DNA from: Actinomycetes bacterium
GTDB lineage: Bacteria; Actinomycetota; Thermoleophilia; Gaiellales; F1-60-MAGs149
Assembly: GCA_025360225.1 (NCBI GenBank)
Contig: JANYCN010000056.1
Coordinates: forward strand, 1-46,695
Reading direction: 5' to 3'
Length of the DNA: 46,695 nucleotides
Both the position numbers and the translations under genes were made by a program. Each line of letters begins with the position of its first letter. Within the stretch, counting starts at the first letter, position 1. Below are positions 25,571 to 34,364 of this stretch, piece by piece. Under the pieces are notes generated by a model. The model had not been told where the DNA came from. It did not search any database and was given only the letters and a program-made list of their open reading frames with translations.

Positions 25571-26944
25571 ATGCAGACCACCGTCGAACCTCTTGCTGAT
25601 AACCGGATCCGCCTTCGTGTCGAGGTCGGCGTTCACGACATCGATCACGCTTTCGAGCACGCGATCCGCGACCTCGGGAAGGATGCGCGCATCCCGGGTT
25701 TCCGCAAGGGCAAGGTGCCGGCTGCCGTGCTGAAGACGCGGCTTGGCAACGAGGCGATCGTCGAGGAGGCCCTGCGTGGGCACCTCTCGACGTGGTTTGG
25801 CCGGGCGATGGAGCTGGAGCGCCTCGAGCCCGTGTCGCGACCCGACGTCGACTACGACAGCGACCCGGTTGCGGGTCAACCGTGGACGTTCACGGCCGAG
25901 GTCACCGTGCCCCCGACCGCCACGTTCCCGAAGAAGCTCGCGCTCTCTGCCGTGCGGCCGAGCGCGGAGGTGTCGTCCGACGCGATCGACGCGCGGCTCG
26001 AGCGCATGCGCGGTCTCGCCGCGCAGATCGTGCCGAGCGACGCGACGGCGGCGGCGACGGGGATGTTCGCGCTGATCGACTTCTCGTCGACCGTCGACGG
26101 CCGCAAGGTGAAGCAGGGGTCGGCGACGGACTACCAGTTTGAGATCGGCTCCGGTCGGCTCCTCGACGGCATGGAGGAGGCGATCATCGGGATGGCGCCC
26201 GGCGAGACCCGAACGGTCGACGTCGAGCTGCCCGCGGACGGTCCGGACAAGCGGTTCAACGGCAAGACGGCCGTCTTCTCGGTGACGTTGAAGGAGCTGA
26301 AGACGCGTCTCGCACCCGAGCTTGACGATGCATTTGCGAAGGAGATCTCCGAGTTCGAGACGATCGCGGAGCTGCGCGCCGACGTCGAGCGCCAGCTGCA
26401 GGAACGCGCCACGGCGCAGGCGGATGGCGAGTATCGGGCAGCAGTCCTGACCGCGCTCGGCGCGGCCGCGACGGTGGATGTCCCCGAGCTGATGGTCGCC
26501 CGTCGGCTCGATGATCGCCTCGATGGTGCCGCGCGCGGCATGGCACAACGTGGAATGCGCTTCGACGAGTACCTGCGGATGACCGGCCAGACCGTGTCGG
26601 ACGTCGCCCAGCAGCTGCGTCCCGACGCCGAGGCGAGCGCCCGCGAGGAGCTTGCGCTGAAGGCGTACGCCGACCGCGAGAGGATCGTCGTCGACGACGC
26701 TTCGCTCGAGGCGTTCGTGCACGAGCAGGCGGAGGCTGAGCAGGACCCTGAGGAGATGGCGCGAAGAGTCCTGGCATCCCCGGCGGCGCGCGAGTCCGTC
26801 CGGGAGGAGATGCGGCTGAAGCGAGCCCTCGACCACGCCGTCGCGGTCTGCAAGCCGTTGCCGGTCGCGCGATCAACGAAGGACACGCTTGATGAAGGTG
26901 GGCCTGCTGCCGATGACGGCGTGGGGGACGGTTCGGACGGGTGA
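25571..26944 (+). CDS. tig: Trigger factor (ribosome-associated chaperone and prolyl isomerase)
   Basis: The protein binds the ribosome exit tunnel and shelters nascent chains. It has 457 aa. The ribosome-binding signature IPGFRKGKVP lies at about 39-48. The FKBP-type isomerase domain spans about 150-235 (YQFEIGSGRLLDGMEEAIIGM), and a helical C-terminal chaperone domain about 250-430. The ATG at 25571 gives the normal family N-terminus. clpP and clpX follow, the order seen in many bacteria. Confidence 0.95.
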   Translation: MQTTVEPLADNRIRLRVEVGVHDIDHAFEHAIRDLGKDARIPGFRKGKVPAAVLKTRLGNEAIVEEALRGHLSTWFGRAMELERLEPVSRPDVDYDSDPVAGQPWTFTAEVTVPPTATFPKKLALSAVRPSAEVSSDAIDARLERMRGLAAQIVPSDATAAATGMFALIDFSSTVDGRKVKQGSATDYQFEIGSGRLLDGMEEAIIGMAPGETRTVDVELPADGPDKRFNGKTAVFSVTLKELKTRLAPELDDAFAKEISEFETIAELRADVERQLQERATAQADGEYRAAVLTALGAAATVDVPELMVARRLDDRLDGAARGMAQRGMRFDEYLRMTGQTVSDVAQQLRPDAEASAREELALKAYADRERIVVDDASLEAFVHEQAEAEQDPEEMARRVLASPAARESVREEMRLKRALDHAVAVCKPLPVARSTKDTLDEGGPAADDGVGDGSDG

Positions 26945-26989
26945 CCCCATGACGGAGTGCGACAGCTCAATGACGCAAGGAGCGTTTCG

Positions 26990-27571
26990 ATGCCGCTAGT
27001 ACCCATGGTCGTGGAGCAGACGTCGCGCGGCGAGCGCGCGTTCGACATCTTCTCGCGTCTGCTGAACGACCGCATCATCTTCCTCGGGACGCCGGTCGAC
27101 GACCAGATCGCGAACCTGATCGTCGCACAGCTGATCCACCTCGAGTCGGAAGATCCGGACAAGGACATCTCGATCTACATCAACTCGCCGGGCGGCTCCG
27201 TCTATGCCGGAATGGCGATCTACGACACGATGCAGTTCATCAAGCCCGACGTGCAGACGATCTGCTGCGGCATCGCGATGTCGATGGGTGCGTTGCTGCT
27301 AGCTGGCGGCACGAAGGGCAAGCGGATGGCGCTGCCGAACTCGAAGATCCTCATCCACCAGGTCTCAGCAGGGTTCCAGGGCCAGGCGACGGACATCGAG
27401 ATTCACGCCCGTGAGATCATCGACATGCGCACCCGGCTTGACGTGATCATCGCCGGGCACACCGGCCAGTCGATCGAGAAGGTCTCCCGTGACACCGAGC
27501 GTGACTACTTCATGAGCGCCGCTGAGGCCAAGGAGTACGGAATCATCGACGCGGTCATCGAGCACCGCTAA
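26990..27571 (+). CDS. clpP: ATP-dependent Clp protease proteolytic subunit ClpP
   Basis: The peptidase subunit of ClpXP, 193 aa. The ATG at 26990 is chosen because AAGGAG (26977-26982) lies 7 nt before it and because [20 protein letters not shown] is the family N-terminus. A GTG 11 codons upstream is a poorer choice. The catalytic triad is complete at the usual numbers: Ser98 (AMSMGA), His123 (LIHQV) and Asp172 (ERDYFM). clpX follows after 11 nt. Confidence 0.96.
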   Translation: MPLVPMVVEQTSRGERAFDIFSRLLNDRIIFLGTPVDDQIANLIVAQLIHLESEDPDKDISIYINSPGGSVYAGMAIYDTMQFIKPDVQTICCGIAMSMGALLLAGGTKGKRMALPNSKILIHQVSAGFQGQATDIEIHAREIIDMRTRLDVIIAGHTGQSIEKVSRDTERDYFMSAAEAKEYGIIDAVIEHR

Positions 27572-27582
27572 GATCGATAGAG

Positions 27583-28854
27583 ATGGCAAGAGCATCCGAG
27601 ACCAACGAGCAGCTGCTCTGCTCGTTCTGTGGCAAGTCCCAGCGTCAGGTGAAGAAGCTGATCGCTGGCCCCGGCGTGTACATCTGCGACGAGTGCATCG
27701 ATCTCTGCAACGAGATCATCGACGAGGAGCTGCAGACCCCGGCCCAGCTTGACCTGCAGAACCTGCCGCGACCGCGCGAGATCTATGGCGTCCTGAACGA
27801 CTACGTGATCGGTCAGGAGGAGGCCAAGCGCACGCTGTCGGTAGCGGTGTACAACCACTACAAGCGCGTGCAGATGGCGGCCGCGGACACCGACGTCGAG
27901 CTCGCGAAGTCGAACATCCTGCTGCTCGGCCCGACGGGCTGCGGCAAGACGCTTCTCGCCCAGACGATGGCGCGGATCCTGAACGTGCCGTTCGCGATCG
28001 CCGATGCGACTGCGCTGACCGAGGCTGGCTACGTCGGTGAGGACGTCGAGAACATCCTGCTGAAGCTGATCCAGGCAGCTGACTTTGACGTGAAGAAGGC
28101 TGAGACCGGGATCATCTACATCGACGAGGTCGACAAGATCGCGCGGAAGTCGGACAACCCGTCGATCACGCGCGACGTGTCGGGCGAGGGCGTGCAGCAG
28201 GCGCTGCTGAAGATCCTCGAGGGAACGGTTGCGAGCGTTCCACCGCAGGGTGGGCGTAAGCATCCCCACCAGGAGTTCCTCTCGATCGACACGACGAACA
28301 TCCTCTTCATCTGCGGCGGAGCGTTCGCCGGCCTGGAGAAGGTGATCGCCAAGCGTGTCGGCAGGAACGCCGTCGGCTTCGGCGCTGAGATCCGTGCGTC
28401 GAAGGGCGACGAGTCGACCGAGATCCTGCAGCAGACGATGCCCGAGGACCTGATCCATTTCGGGCTGATCCCCGAGTTCATCGGCCGCCTGCCGGTCGTG
28501 TCGGCGGTGCACCCGCTCGGTCGTGAGGACCTCGTGAAGATCCTCCTCGAGCCGAAGAACGCGCTCGTCAAGCAGTACCAGCGGTTCTTCAGCTATGACG
28601 GCGCAGAGCTGGTGTTCACCGACGACGCGTTGTGGGCGATCGCCGAGCAGGCGCTCGTCCGGGCCACCGGCGCCCGCGGGTTGCGCTCGATCATCGAGAA
28701 CGCGTTGCTTGACGTGATGTTCGAGCTCCCGTCCCGGCGTGACGTCGGACGGGTCGTGATCAACCGTGAGACGATCGAGCTCGGTTTGAAGCCACTTCTC
28801 ATCTCCCACGGCGGGAACGCGCTCGTCGACGAGCCAGCGCAGGAGTCGGCATAG
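27583..28854 (+). CDS. clpX: ATP-dependent Clp protease ATP-binding subunit ClpX
   Basis: The unfoldase that recognises substrates and feeds ClpP, 423 aa. The N-terminal C4 zinc finger (LLCSFCGKS...[10 protein letters not shown]) spans about 9-40. Walker A is GPTGCGKT (about 117), Walker [10 protein letters not shown] (about 177), and the ClpP-binding IGF-type loop lies within [14 protein letters not shown] near the end of this gene serves the next frame, which overlaps the TAG stop. Confidence 0.97.
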   Translation: MARASETNEQLLCSFCGKSQRQVKKLIAGPGVYICDECIDLCNEIIDEELQTPAQLDLQNLPRPREIYGVLNDYVIGQEEAKRTLSVAVYNHYKRVQMAAADTDVELAKSNILLLGPTGCGKTLLAQTMARILNVPFAIADATALTEAGYVGEDVENILLKLIQAADFDVKKAETGIIYIDEVDKIARKSDNPSITRDVSGEGVQQALLKILEGTVASVPPQGGRKHPHQEFLSIDTTNILFICGGAFAGLEKVIAKRVGRNAVGFGAEIRASKGDESTEILQQTMPEDLIHFGLIPEFIGRLPVVSAVHPLGREDLVKILLEPKNALVKQYQRFFSYDGAELVFTDDALWAIAEQALVRATGARGLRSIIENALLDVMFELPSRRDVGRVVINRETIELGLKPLLISHGGNALVDEPAQESA

Positions 28855-29348
28855 CCTATCCGCGGGCCGTCCGCCTCAACCGGTACATCGCTGCGACCGG
28901 TCTTGGGTCTCGTCGCGACGTCGAGTCGCTGATCACCCGCGGCCGCGTTACCGTCGACGGCGTAGCCGTCACCGACCAAGGCTCACGGGTGTTCGCTGGC
29001 CAGCAGGTGCTCGTCGACGGGAAGGAGCTCGCCGTTCCGCGCGGTGCTGGCGTCCTGCTCTACAAGCCGAGCGGCCAGAATGCCGAGATCGTGCATCCAG
29101 GAACGCTTCACGTTGTCATGCCGCTGAAGCGCGTTGAGAACGGCGCCGAGCTCCTGCTCGCTGACGAGGAGGTCGCGCGCCGTGTCGCCGATCCTCGCCA
29201 CCCGTTACCGCAGGTGAAGGATGGTTTCCGGCGACTCTCGATCTGCGGCCTCGAGGTCGACGGGCTTGACCCTGGCGAGTGGCGCCCGCTCTCGCCACGC
29301 GAGCTCGAGCGGCTTCGTCGCTCGGTCCGGCTGCCACCGAAGGGCTGA
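28851..29348 (+). CDS. Degenerate RsuA/RluB-like protein: S4 domain with the catalytic core missing; possible AUA start
   Basis: The frame encodes 165 aa. It opens [21 protein letters not shown], the usual S4 RNA-binding start of RsuA/RluB pseudouridine synthases, then [10 protein letters not shown] (family LLYNKPxG). The catalytic GRLDxxTxGLLLL block is replaced by [16 protein letters not shown] without the Asp, about 70 residues of the core are missing, and the C-terminal [14 protein letters not shown] motif is kept. There is no ATG, GTG or TTG between the last in-frame stop and the S4 domain. ATA at 28851 overlaps the clpX stop (ATAG) and has AGGAG 5 nt before it, so an AUA start is possible. 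A GTG at 28989 would cut the S4 domain. It is either a retained RNA-binding protein without enzyme activity or a decaying gene. Confidence 0.55.
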   Translation: MAYPRAVRLNRYIAATGLGSRRDVESLITRGRVTVDGVAVTDQGSRVFAGQQVLVDGKELAVPRGAGVLLYKPSGQNAEIVHPGTLHVVMPLKRVENGAELLLADEEVARRVADPRHPLPQVKDGFRRLSICGLEVDGLDPGEWRPLSPRELERLRRSVRLPPKG

Positions 29349-29357
29349 ACTGCTCGC

Positions 29358-29363
29358 TACCCT
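29358..29363 (+). promoter_or_regulatory. -10 box before the DUF503 gene, leaderless
   Basis: TACCCT is followed by seven nt and the ATG at 29371, with no ribosome-binding site. It would drive the DUF503-rbfA-nrnA-truB-ribF operon as a leaderless message. Confidence 0.45.
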
Positions 29364-29370
29364 TCGGGCC

Positions 29371-29676
29371 ATGGGTGCGGGATACGTCGGCCTCGTCTCG
29401 ATCGACCTGCATCTGCCGCAGTCGGGGTCGCTGAAGGACAAGCGTCACGAGCTCCGCTCGCTGAAGGCCGACCTGATCCGCCGTTTCGGGGCCGCGGTCG
29501 CCGAGGTTGACCACCATGACCTTCGACAACGCGCACGGCTGTCGGCCGCGCTCGTCGACCGCCATGCGCATGACCTCGCTCTCCGGCTCGACGACGTGGA
29601 GCGCTTCGTCCTCTCCCGTCATGAGGCCGTCTCGTTCGATCATCGCATCGTCTTCAAGCCAGAGGATCTCACATGA
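29371..29676 (+). CDS. DUF503 family protein (YlxP-like)
   Basis: The protein has 101 aa. The family pattern is clear: VGLVSIDLHLPQSGSLKDKR, LRSLKADLIRRFGAAVAEVDHHDL. YlxP-type proteins are usually encoded beside infB and rbfA and are linked to ribosome function, but their activity is not established. It overlaps rbfA by 4 nt (ATGA). No infB or nusA lies upstream here, unlike the common arrangement. Confidence 0.85.
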   Translation: MGAGYVGLVSIDLHLPQSGSLKDKRHELRSLKADLIRRFGAAVAEVDHHDLRQRARLSAALVDRHAHDLALRLDDVERFVLSRHEAVSFDHRIVFKPEDLT

Positions 29677-30047
29677 CCCGCAAACGACGAACGCAGCGCC
29701 TTCGGCGCGTCGATGAGGTGCTGCGCCAGGTCGTCTCGGACGAGCTGATCGTCCGCGGCGACCCGCGGCTCGACGGCGTCGTCGTTACCGGCGTCGAGGC
29801 GAGCGCGGACGTTGCGCACGCCCAGGTCTTCGTCCACCTGCCGACGAACGAGCATCGCCGCGCGAAGGCGCTCGAGGCCCTTGACCGCGTCCGCACGTCG
29901 CTCCAGGCACGCATCAACGCCGAGATGCACCTCCGGCTCACGCCGGTGCTGCACTTCGTCGAGGATCAGACGCTCGAGCGCGCGATGCGCATCGAGCAGC
30001 TGCTCTCCGAGCACCGCCCGATGGTCCGCGATGAGGACGACGCTTGA
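29673..30047 (+). CDS. rbfA: Ribosome-binding factor A
   Basis: A 30S maturation factor that binds the 5' end of 16S rRNA. It has 124 aa with the KH-like pattern RRVDEVLRQVVSDELIVRGDPRLDGVVVTGVEASADVAHAQVFVH and the C-terminal LRLTPVLHFVEDQTLERAMRIEQLL. It overlaps DUF503 (ATGA) and, at its end, the TTG of nrnA. Confidence 0.93.
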   Translation: MTRKRRTQRLRRVDEVLRQVVSDELIVRGDPRLDGVVVTGVEASADVAHAQVFVHLPTNEHRRAKALEALDRVRTSLQARINAEMHLRLTPVLHFVEDQTLERAMRIEQLLSEHRPMVRDEDDA

Positions 30048-31039
30048 GCACCTACGCTGAGGTCGCGGCGGCGATCCGAGCGGCGCCGCGCGTCGTTGTG
30101 ATCAGCCACGAGAACCCCGACGGGGACGCTCTCGGATCGTTGATCGGCGCCGCTGGCGGCCTCCGCCTGGCGGGGGTTGACGCTCGCGCCGTGATCGCTG
30201 ACGCACCGGTGCCTCGTGAGTATCGCTGGCTCGCTGATGGCGAGGTGCAGACCGACGTCGGCGAAGGCGCGTACCTGTTGCTCGCAGTGGACTGCGGATC
30301 GGAGAGGCGGATCGCCGGCCCCGCTGGCGTCATCGACGGCGCGAGCGTCGTGATCAACGTCGACCATCACCACGACAACACGCTGTTTGGCGCGATCAAC
30401 GTCGTCGATGGCGGCGCACCGTGCGCGTCGATCATGGTCTGCGAGCTGCTCGACGAGCTCGGCGTCTCGCTCGACCGGCCGACGGCAACCGCGCTCTACG
30501 TCGGGCTCGTGACGGACACCGGCCGGTTCCAGTACTCGAACACCACGCCGGCGGCGTTCGCGTTCGGCGCGCGCCTCACGGCGCTTGGCGTCGAGCCGGG
30601 GGCGGTGTTCGCGCGCCTGTACGAGGGCGTTCCCGCTGGACGTGTCCGGCTGCACGGACGCGCTCTCGCTGGTCTTGTGCTCGAGCTCGACGGACTGCTC
30701 GCCTACGCGGTGTTGACGCGCGCTGACTTTGCTGCTGCTGACGCGGAGGAATCGGCCGCGGACGGCGTCATCGAGACCGTTCGGGCGATCGAAGGTGTCG
30801 AGGTCGCGGCAGTGATCCGCGAGACGCCAGACGGTGCGGCGCACAAGGTCTCGTTACGCTCCGGGTCGGGCGCCGTTGACGTGTCGGCGATCGCTCGGTC
30901 TGGCGGCGGCGGCGGACATCCTCGCGCCGCCGGGTTCGCGAGCGACCGCGGCGTCGAGGCGATCCTCGCACTCGTCCGGGAGGGAGTCAGCGTTCATCGG
31001 CGGCGCGCAACGCTCCCGCTCGCTCCAGGAACCCGATGA
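30044..31039 (+). CDS. nrnA: DHH-family phosphoesterase (NrnA-like oligoribonuclease/pAp phosphatase)
   Basis: This protein degrades very short RNA (nanoRNA) and/or 3'-phosphoadenosine 5'-phosphate. It has 331 aa with a TTG start overlapping the rbfA stop. DHH motifs in order are HENPDGDALGS (about 24), AVDCGS (about 85), NVDHHHDN (about 106) and LVTDTGRFQYSNT (about 156). The DHHA1 motif GGGGHPRAAGF lies near 290. The last dozen residues (RRRATLPLAPGTR) are encoded by repeat module M, copy 3. Confidence 0.9.
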   Translation: MSTYAEVAAAIRAAPRVVVISHENPDGDALGSLIGAAGGLRLAGVDARAVIADAPVPREYRWLADGEVQTDVGEGAYLLLAVDCGSERRIAGPAGVIDGASVVINVDHHHDNTLFGAINVVDGGAPCASIMVCELLDELGVSLDRPTATALYVGLVTDTGRFQYSNTTPAAFAFGARLTALGVEPGAVFARLYEGVPAGRVRLHGRALAGLVLELDGLLAYAVLTRADFAAADAEESAADGVIETVRAIEGVEVAAVIRETPDGAAHKVSLRSGSGAVDVSAIARSGGGGGHPRAAGFASDRGVEAILALVREGVSVHRRRATLPLAPGTR

Positions 31040-31067
31040 ACGCGCGATCTCGCAATCACGCCACCAG
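31001..31067 (+). repeat. Repeat module M, copy 3, inside the nrnA/truB junction
   Basis: GCGCAACGCTCCCGCTCGCT, its continuation CCA, and a diverged 3' part ending CGCAATCACGCCACCAG match the module at 213-284. Here it encodes the C-terminal tail of NrnA and the N-terminal extension of TruB, including the overlapping stop/start (ATGA at 31036). Confidence 0.6.
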
Positions 31068-31920
31068 GTCGCCGGTTGCCCAGCGCGACGGGCTGCTGTT
31101 GCTCGACAAGCCGGCCGGAATCTCCTCGTTCGCGGCGATCGCGAGGATGCGCCCGGAGCTTGGACGAAAGCTCGGCCACGCCGGCACGCTCGACCCGTTC
31201 GCGACGGGACTCCTGCTCGTCCTCGCGGGACGAGCGACGCGGCTTGCGCGGTTCGTGAGCGGTCTCGAGAAGGCGTACGAGGCGACCGTACAGCTTGGGG
31301 CGACCTCGTCGACGGACGACGTCGAGGGCGAGATCGCCTCGAGCGCCGACGCCGATCCTGTCTCCGAGGCCGCCGTTGCGGAAGCGCTCGCGGCGTTCGC
31401 CGGCGCGATCGCTCAGGTGCCGTCTGCGGCGAGCGCGATCCACGTCGACGGCGAGCGGGCGTACGCGCGCTTTCGGCGGGGCGAGGACGTGGTGATGCCG
31501 ACGAGGTCGGTGACGGTGCACGAGATCCGCCTTGACGACTTCGACGAGGAGCGCCAGCGCGCGACGATCTCGGTGCGCTGCTCGACCGGGACGTACATCA
31601 GGGCGATCGCGCGTGACCTCGGAGCGGTGCTCGGCGTCGGCGGCTACTGCCTCGAGCTTCGACGCACCGCGATCGGCGGCTTCACCGCAGCTGAGGCGCA
31701 CGGCGAGACGGCCTGGCGCTCGCCGCTCGCTGCCGTCGCCCATCTACCGCGCCTCGTGGCAAGCGACGCCGACCGCGACGAGCTGACGCACGGCCGTTCG
31801 ATCGCCACGGAGCTCCTCGCGCCAGCGGTAGCCGTCGTCCACGGCGCGGCGTTGGTCGCCATCGCGGAGGCCGTCGACGGGCGCCTTCGCCCATCGATCG
31901 TTCTCGAGGCTGCGCCGTGA
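31036..31920 (+). CDS. truB: tRNA pseudouridine(55) synthase TruB
   Basis: This enzyme makes pseudouridine 55 in the T loop of tRNAs. It has 294 aa. The catalytic block is LGHAGTLDPFATGLLLV with the nucleophile Asp, preceded by GLLLLDKPAGISS. RCSTGTYIRAIARDLG is the conserved C-terminal family block. About 17 residues before the family core (MNARSRNHATRSPVAQR) come partly from repeat module M. It overlaps nrnA (ATGA) and ribF (GTGA). Confidence 0.94.
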   Translation: MNARSRNHATRSPVAQRDGLLLLDKPAGISSFAAIARMRPELGRKLGHAGTLDPFATGLLLVLAGRATRLARFVSGLEKAYEATVQLGATSSTDDVEGEIASSADADPVSEAAVAEALAAFAGAIAQVPSAASAIHVDGERAYARFRRGEDVVMPTRSVTVHEIRLDDFDEERQRATISVRCSTGTYIRAIARDLGAVLGVGGYCLELRRTAIGGFTAAEAHGETAWRSPLAAVAHLPRLVASDADRDELTHGRSIATELLAPAVAVVHGAALVAIAEAVDGRLRPSIVLEAAP

Positions 31921-32840
31921 CGGCGGTGGTCTACCGCGACGTGCACGCGGTGTCGGCGGTGCCGCGCGCCGTCGCCCTCGGCACGTTCGACGGTGTCCAT
32001 CTCGGACACCAGCGCATCGTCGAGACAGCGGTCGCGCACGCCCGGCTCCTCGGCGCGCGCAGCGCGGTGGCGGCCTTTCACCCTCGACCTGTGAGCGTCC
32101 TCGTCCCGGACAGGGCGCCGGAGTCGCTCGGCTCGCTCGAACACCGCCTGGCGCTCCTCGCTGCGTCCGCGGTCGACGATGTCGTCGTGGTGCGGTTCAA
32201 CGCAGAGCTGGCGGCGATGACCCCGGAGCGTTTCGTCGACGAGCTGCTGGTCGGTCGGCTTGGCGCGGTTGACGTGCTCGTCGGTCAGAACTTCCGCTTC
32301 GGTCACGGCCGGGCAGGCGACGTGAACACCCTCCGCATCCTCGGCGAGAGCCGCGGCTTCGCGGTTACCGTAACGCCGCTCGTGGCGGTCGCGGGAGCGC
32401 CGATCTCCTCGACCCGCATCCGTGAGCTGCTGCGCCGAGGCGATGTCGACGGGGCACGGACGTTGCTCGGTCGGCCGCCGTCGCTCGATGGTACGGTCGT
32501 CCGCGGCGACGGGCGTGGGAGGGAGCTCGGCGTGCCGACCGCCAATCTCGGCATGGAACCTGGCTTCGTCCAGCCCGCCGAGGGCGTCTACGCCGGCCAT
32601 GTCGTGCTGCCGGGCGAGCGGCGTGTACCTGCGGCGATCAGCGTCGGCACCAACCCGACCTTCGCTGGCGTCCGTGCCGTCCGCGTTGAGTCACACCTGC
32701 TTGGCTTCGACGAGGACCTCTACGACCAACCAATCCGTGTCGAGTTCGGTCGGTTCTTGCGTGGCCAGCGCACCTTCGCGTCGATCGACGAGCTGATCGT
32801 GCAGATGCGGGCTGATATCGCCGCCTGCGCGTCGCCGTAA
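31917..32840 (+). CDS. ribF: Bifunctional riboflavin kinase/FAD synthetase
   Basis: The enzyme converts riboflavin to FMN and then FAD. It has 307 aa with a GTG start overlapping the truB stop. The FAD synthetase domain has LGTFDGVHLGHQ (about 20), GQNFRFGHGRAG and ISSTRIRELL. The riboflavin kinase domain begins near 185 with GTVVRGDGRGRELGVPTANL. No FMN riboswitch is visible; it is the last gene of the rbfA operon. The convergent malic enzyme gene ends 3 nt away. Confidence 0.95.
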   Translation: MTAVVYRDVHAVSAVPRAVALGTFDGVHLGHQRIVETAVAHARLLGARSAVAAFHPRPVSVLVPDRAPESLGSLEHRLALLAASAVDDVVVVRFNAELAAMTPERFVDELLVGRLGAVDVLVGQNFRFGHGRAGDVNTLRILGESRGFAVTVTPLVAVAGAPISSTRIRELLRRGDVDGARTLLGRPPSLDGTVVRGDGRGRELGVPTANLGMEPGFVQPAEGVYAGHVVLPGERRVPAAISVGTNPTFAGVRAVRVESHLLGFDEDLYDQPIRVEFGRFLRGQRTFASIDELIVQMRADIAACASP

Positions 32841-32843
32841 CGC

Positions 32844-34289
32844 TCAGCCCGTTCCGTCGGCGTCGGTCTCGGCAGTCCGTCGCGTCGTGCGCCGCGCAAC
32901 GCCGCTGGTCGCAGCGGCGTCCGCGACGGCGGCGGCGACGGCCTCAGCGACCCGACGGTTGAACACGCTCGGTATGACGTACTCGGCGTGCAGCTCGCGC
33001 GCAGGGATCACGCCGGCGATCGCCATCGCCGCTGCCAGCTTCATCTCCTCGTTGATCGTCGTCGCGCGGACGTCGAGCGCGCCGCGGAAGATGCCGGGGA
33101 AGGCGAGGACGTTGTTGATCTGGTTCGGGTAGTCGGAGCGACCTGTCGCGACGATCGCGACGTCTCCTGCGATCTCCTCCGGCTGCACCTCGGGGGTCGG
33201 GTTCGCAAGCGCGAAGACGACCGCACGGGGGGCCATCGTCCGAACGGCTGCAGCCGACACGGCCCCCGGCCCGGAGAGCCCGATGAACACGTCTGCGCCG
33301 GCGAGCGCCTCGTTGGTCGACCCGACGAAGTGGCGCGGGTTCGTCCGCTCGGCAAAGGCCATGCGGATCTGATCGATGTCGGTACGGCCCGGGTGCAACG
33401 CGCCCTCCCGGTCGCAGGCGACGAGCTCACCAACTCCGTGGTGCATGATCATCTCTGCGACGGCGATGCCGGCTGCCCCGGCGCCAGCGATCACGACGCG
33501 GACGTCCGCGGCGCGCTTGTCGACGACCCGCAGCGCGTTGATCAGCGCAGCGAGCACGACGACGGCCGTACCGTGCTGGTCGTCGTGGAAGACGGGGATG
33601 TCGAGCTCGGCGCGAAGCCGCTGCTCGATGGCGAAACACCGCGGCGCCGAGATGTCCTCGAGGTTGATGCCACCGAAGCCTGGGGCGATCGCCTTCACGA
33701 TCGCGACGATCTCGTCCGGGTCCTTGGTGTCAAGGCAGATCGGCCAGGCGTCGACGCCGGCGAACTCCTTGAAGAGCATCGCCTTCCCCTCCATCACGGG
33801 CATCGCTGCTTCCGGGCCGATGTCACCGAGGCCGAGCACGGCGGTTCCGTCTGAGACGACGGCGACGGTGTTGCCCTTGATCGTCAGGTTCCAGGCCTTC
33901 TTCGGGTCCTCGTGGATCGCGGTGCAGATGCGCGCGACCCCGGGCGTGTAGGCCATCGACAGGTCGTCGCGTGTCTTCACAGCAACCTTCGGCGACACCT
34001 CGATCTTGCCGCCGCGATGCAGCAGGAAGGTACGGTCGGAGACGCTCAAGACCTCGATCCCGTCGACCTCGCGGACGGCGGCGACGATCGCGAGGCCGTG
34101 GTTCGCGTCCACCGCCGCGACGGTGATGTCACGCACGACGTGCCCGTCGTCCACGCGAGCGAGGTCGATCGCGCCAAGCGTGCCCCCGGCATCGCCGATC
34201 GCTGACGCGACGCGCGCGAACGCGCCAGGAAGGTGAGGGATTCTGACGCGCACCGTCAGGCTGTAGGAGGCGCTTGGGAGGATCGGCAT
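32844..34289 (-). CDS. NAD(P)-dependent malic enzyme with N-terminal ACT domain
   Basis: The enzyme decarboxylates malate to pyruvate with reduction of NAD(P). It has 481 aa. Residues about 9-82 form an ACT domain (TVRVRIPHLPGAFARVASAIGDAGG), a small-molecule-binding regulatory fold. The malic core follows: SMAYTPGVARIC, NTVAVVSDGTAVLGLGDIGPEAA, FHDDQHGTAVV (metal site) and the dinucleotide fold VVIAGAGAAGIAVAE. The C-terminus is Thr/Arg rich. The effector of the ACT domain cannot be read. A possible TACCCT -10 box lies 9 nt upstream on the minus strand (34304-34299). Confidence 0.93.
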   Translation of the reverse strand: MPILPSASYSLTVRVRIPHLPGAFARVASAIGDAGGTLGAIDLARVDDGHVVRDITVAAVDANHGLAIVAAVREVDGIEVLSVSDRTFLLHRGGKIEVSPKVAVKTRDDLSMAYTPGVARICTAIHEDPKKAWNLTIKGNTVAVVSDGTAVLGLGDIGPEAAMPVMEGKAMLFKEFAGVDAWPICLDTKDPDEIVAIVKAIAPGFGGINLEDISAPRCFAIEQRLRAELDIPVFHDDQHGTAVVVLAALINALRVVDKRAADVRVVIAGAGAAGIAVAEMIMHHGVGELVACDREGALHPGRTDIDQIRMAFAERTNPRHFVGSTNEALAGADVFIGLSGPGAVSAAAVRTMAPRAVVFALANPTPEVQPEEIAGDVAIVATGRSDYPNQINNVLAFPGIFRGALDVRATTINEEMKLAAAMAIAGVIPARELHAEYVIPSVFNRRVAEAVAAAVADAAATSGVARRTTRRTAETDADGTG

Positions 34290-34352
34290 GGTGGTGAGAG
34301 GGTACCGGCGGAGCCTGGCTCGGGTGTCGCATCCGGCCCGAAACCGATCTAG

Positions 34353-34358
34353 TAGCCT
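34353..34358 (+). promoter_or_regulatory. -10 box of polA, leaderless
   Basis: TAGCCT followed by six nt and the GTG at 34365, without a ribosome-binding site. Confidence 0.45.
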
Positions 34359-34364
34359 CCCATC

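Noticed and set aside
31917-31950. FMN riboswitch before ribF
   Set aside because: ribF overlaps truB, leaving no leader, and no RFN-like sequence was seen.
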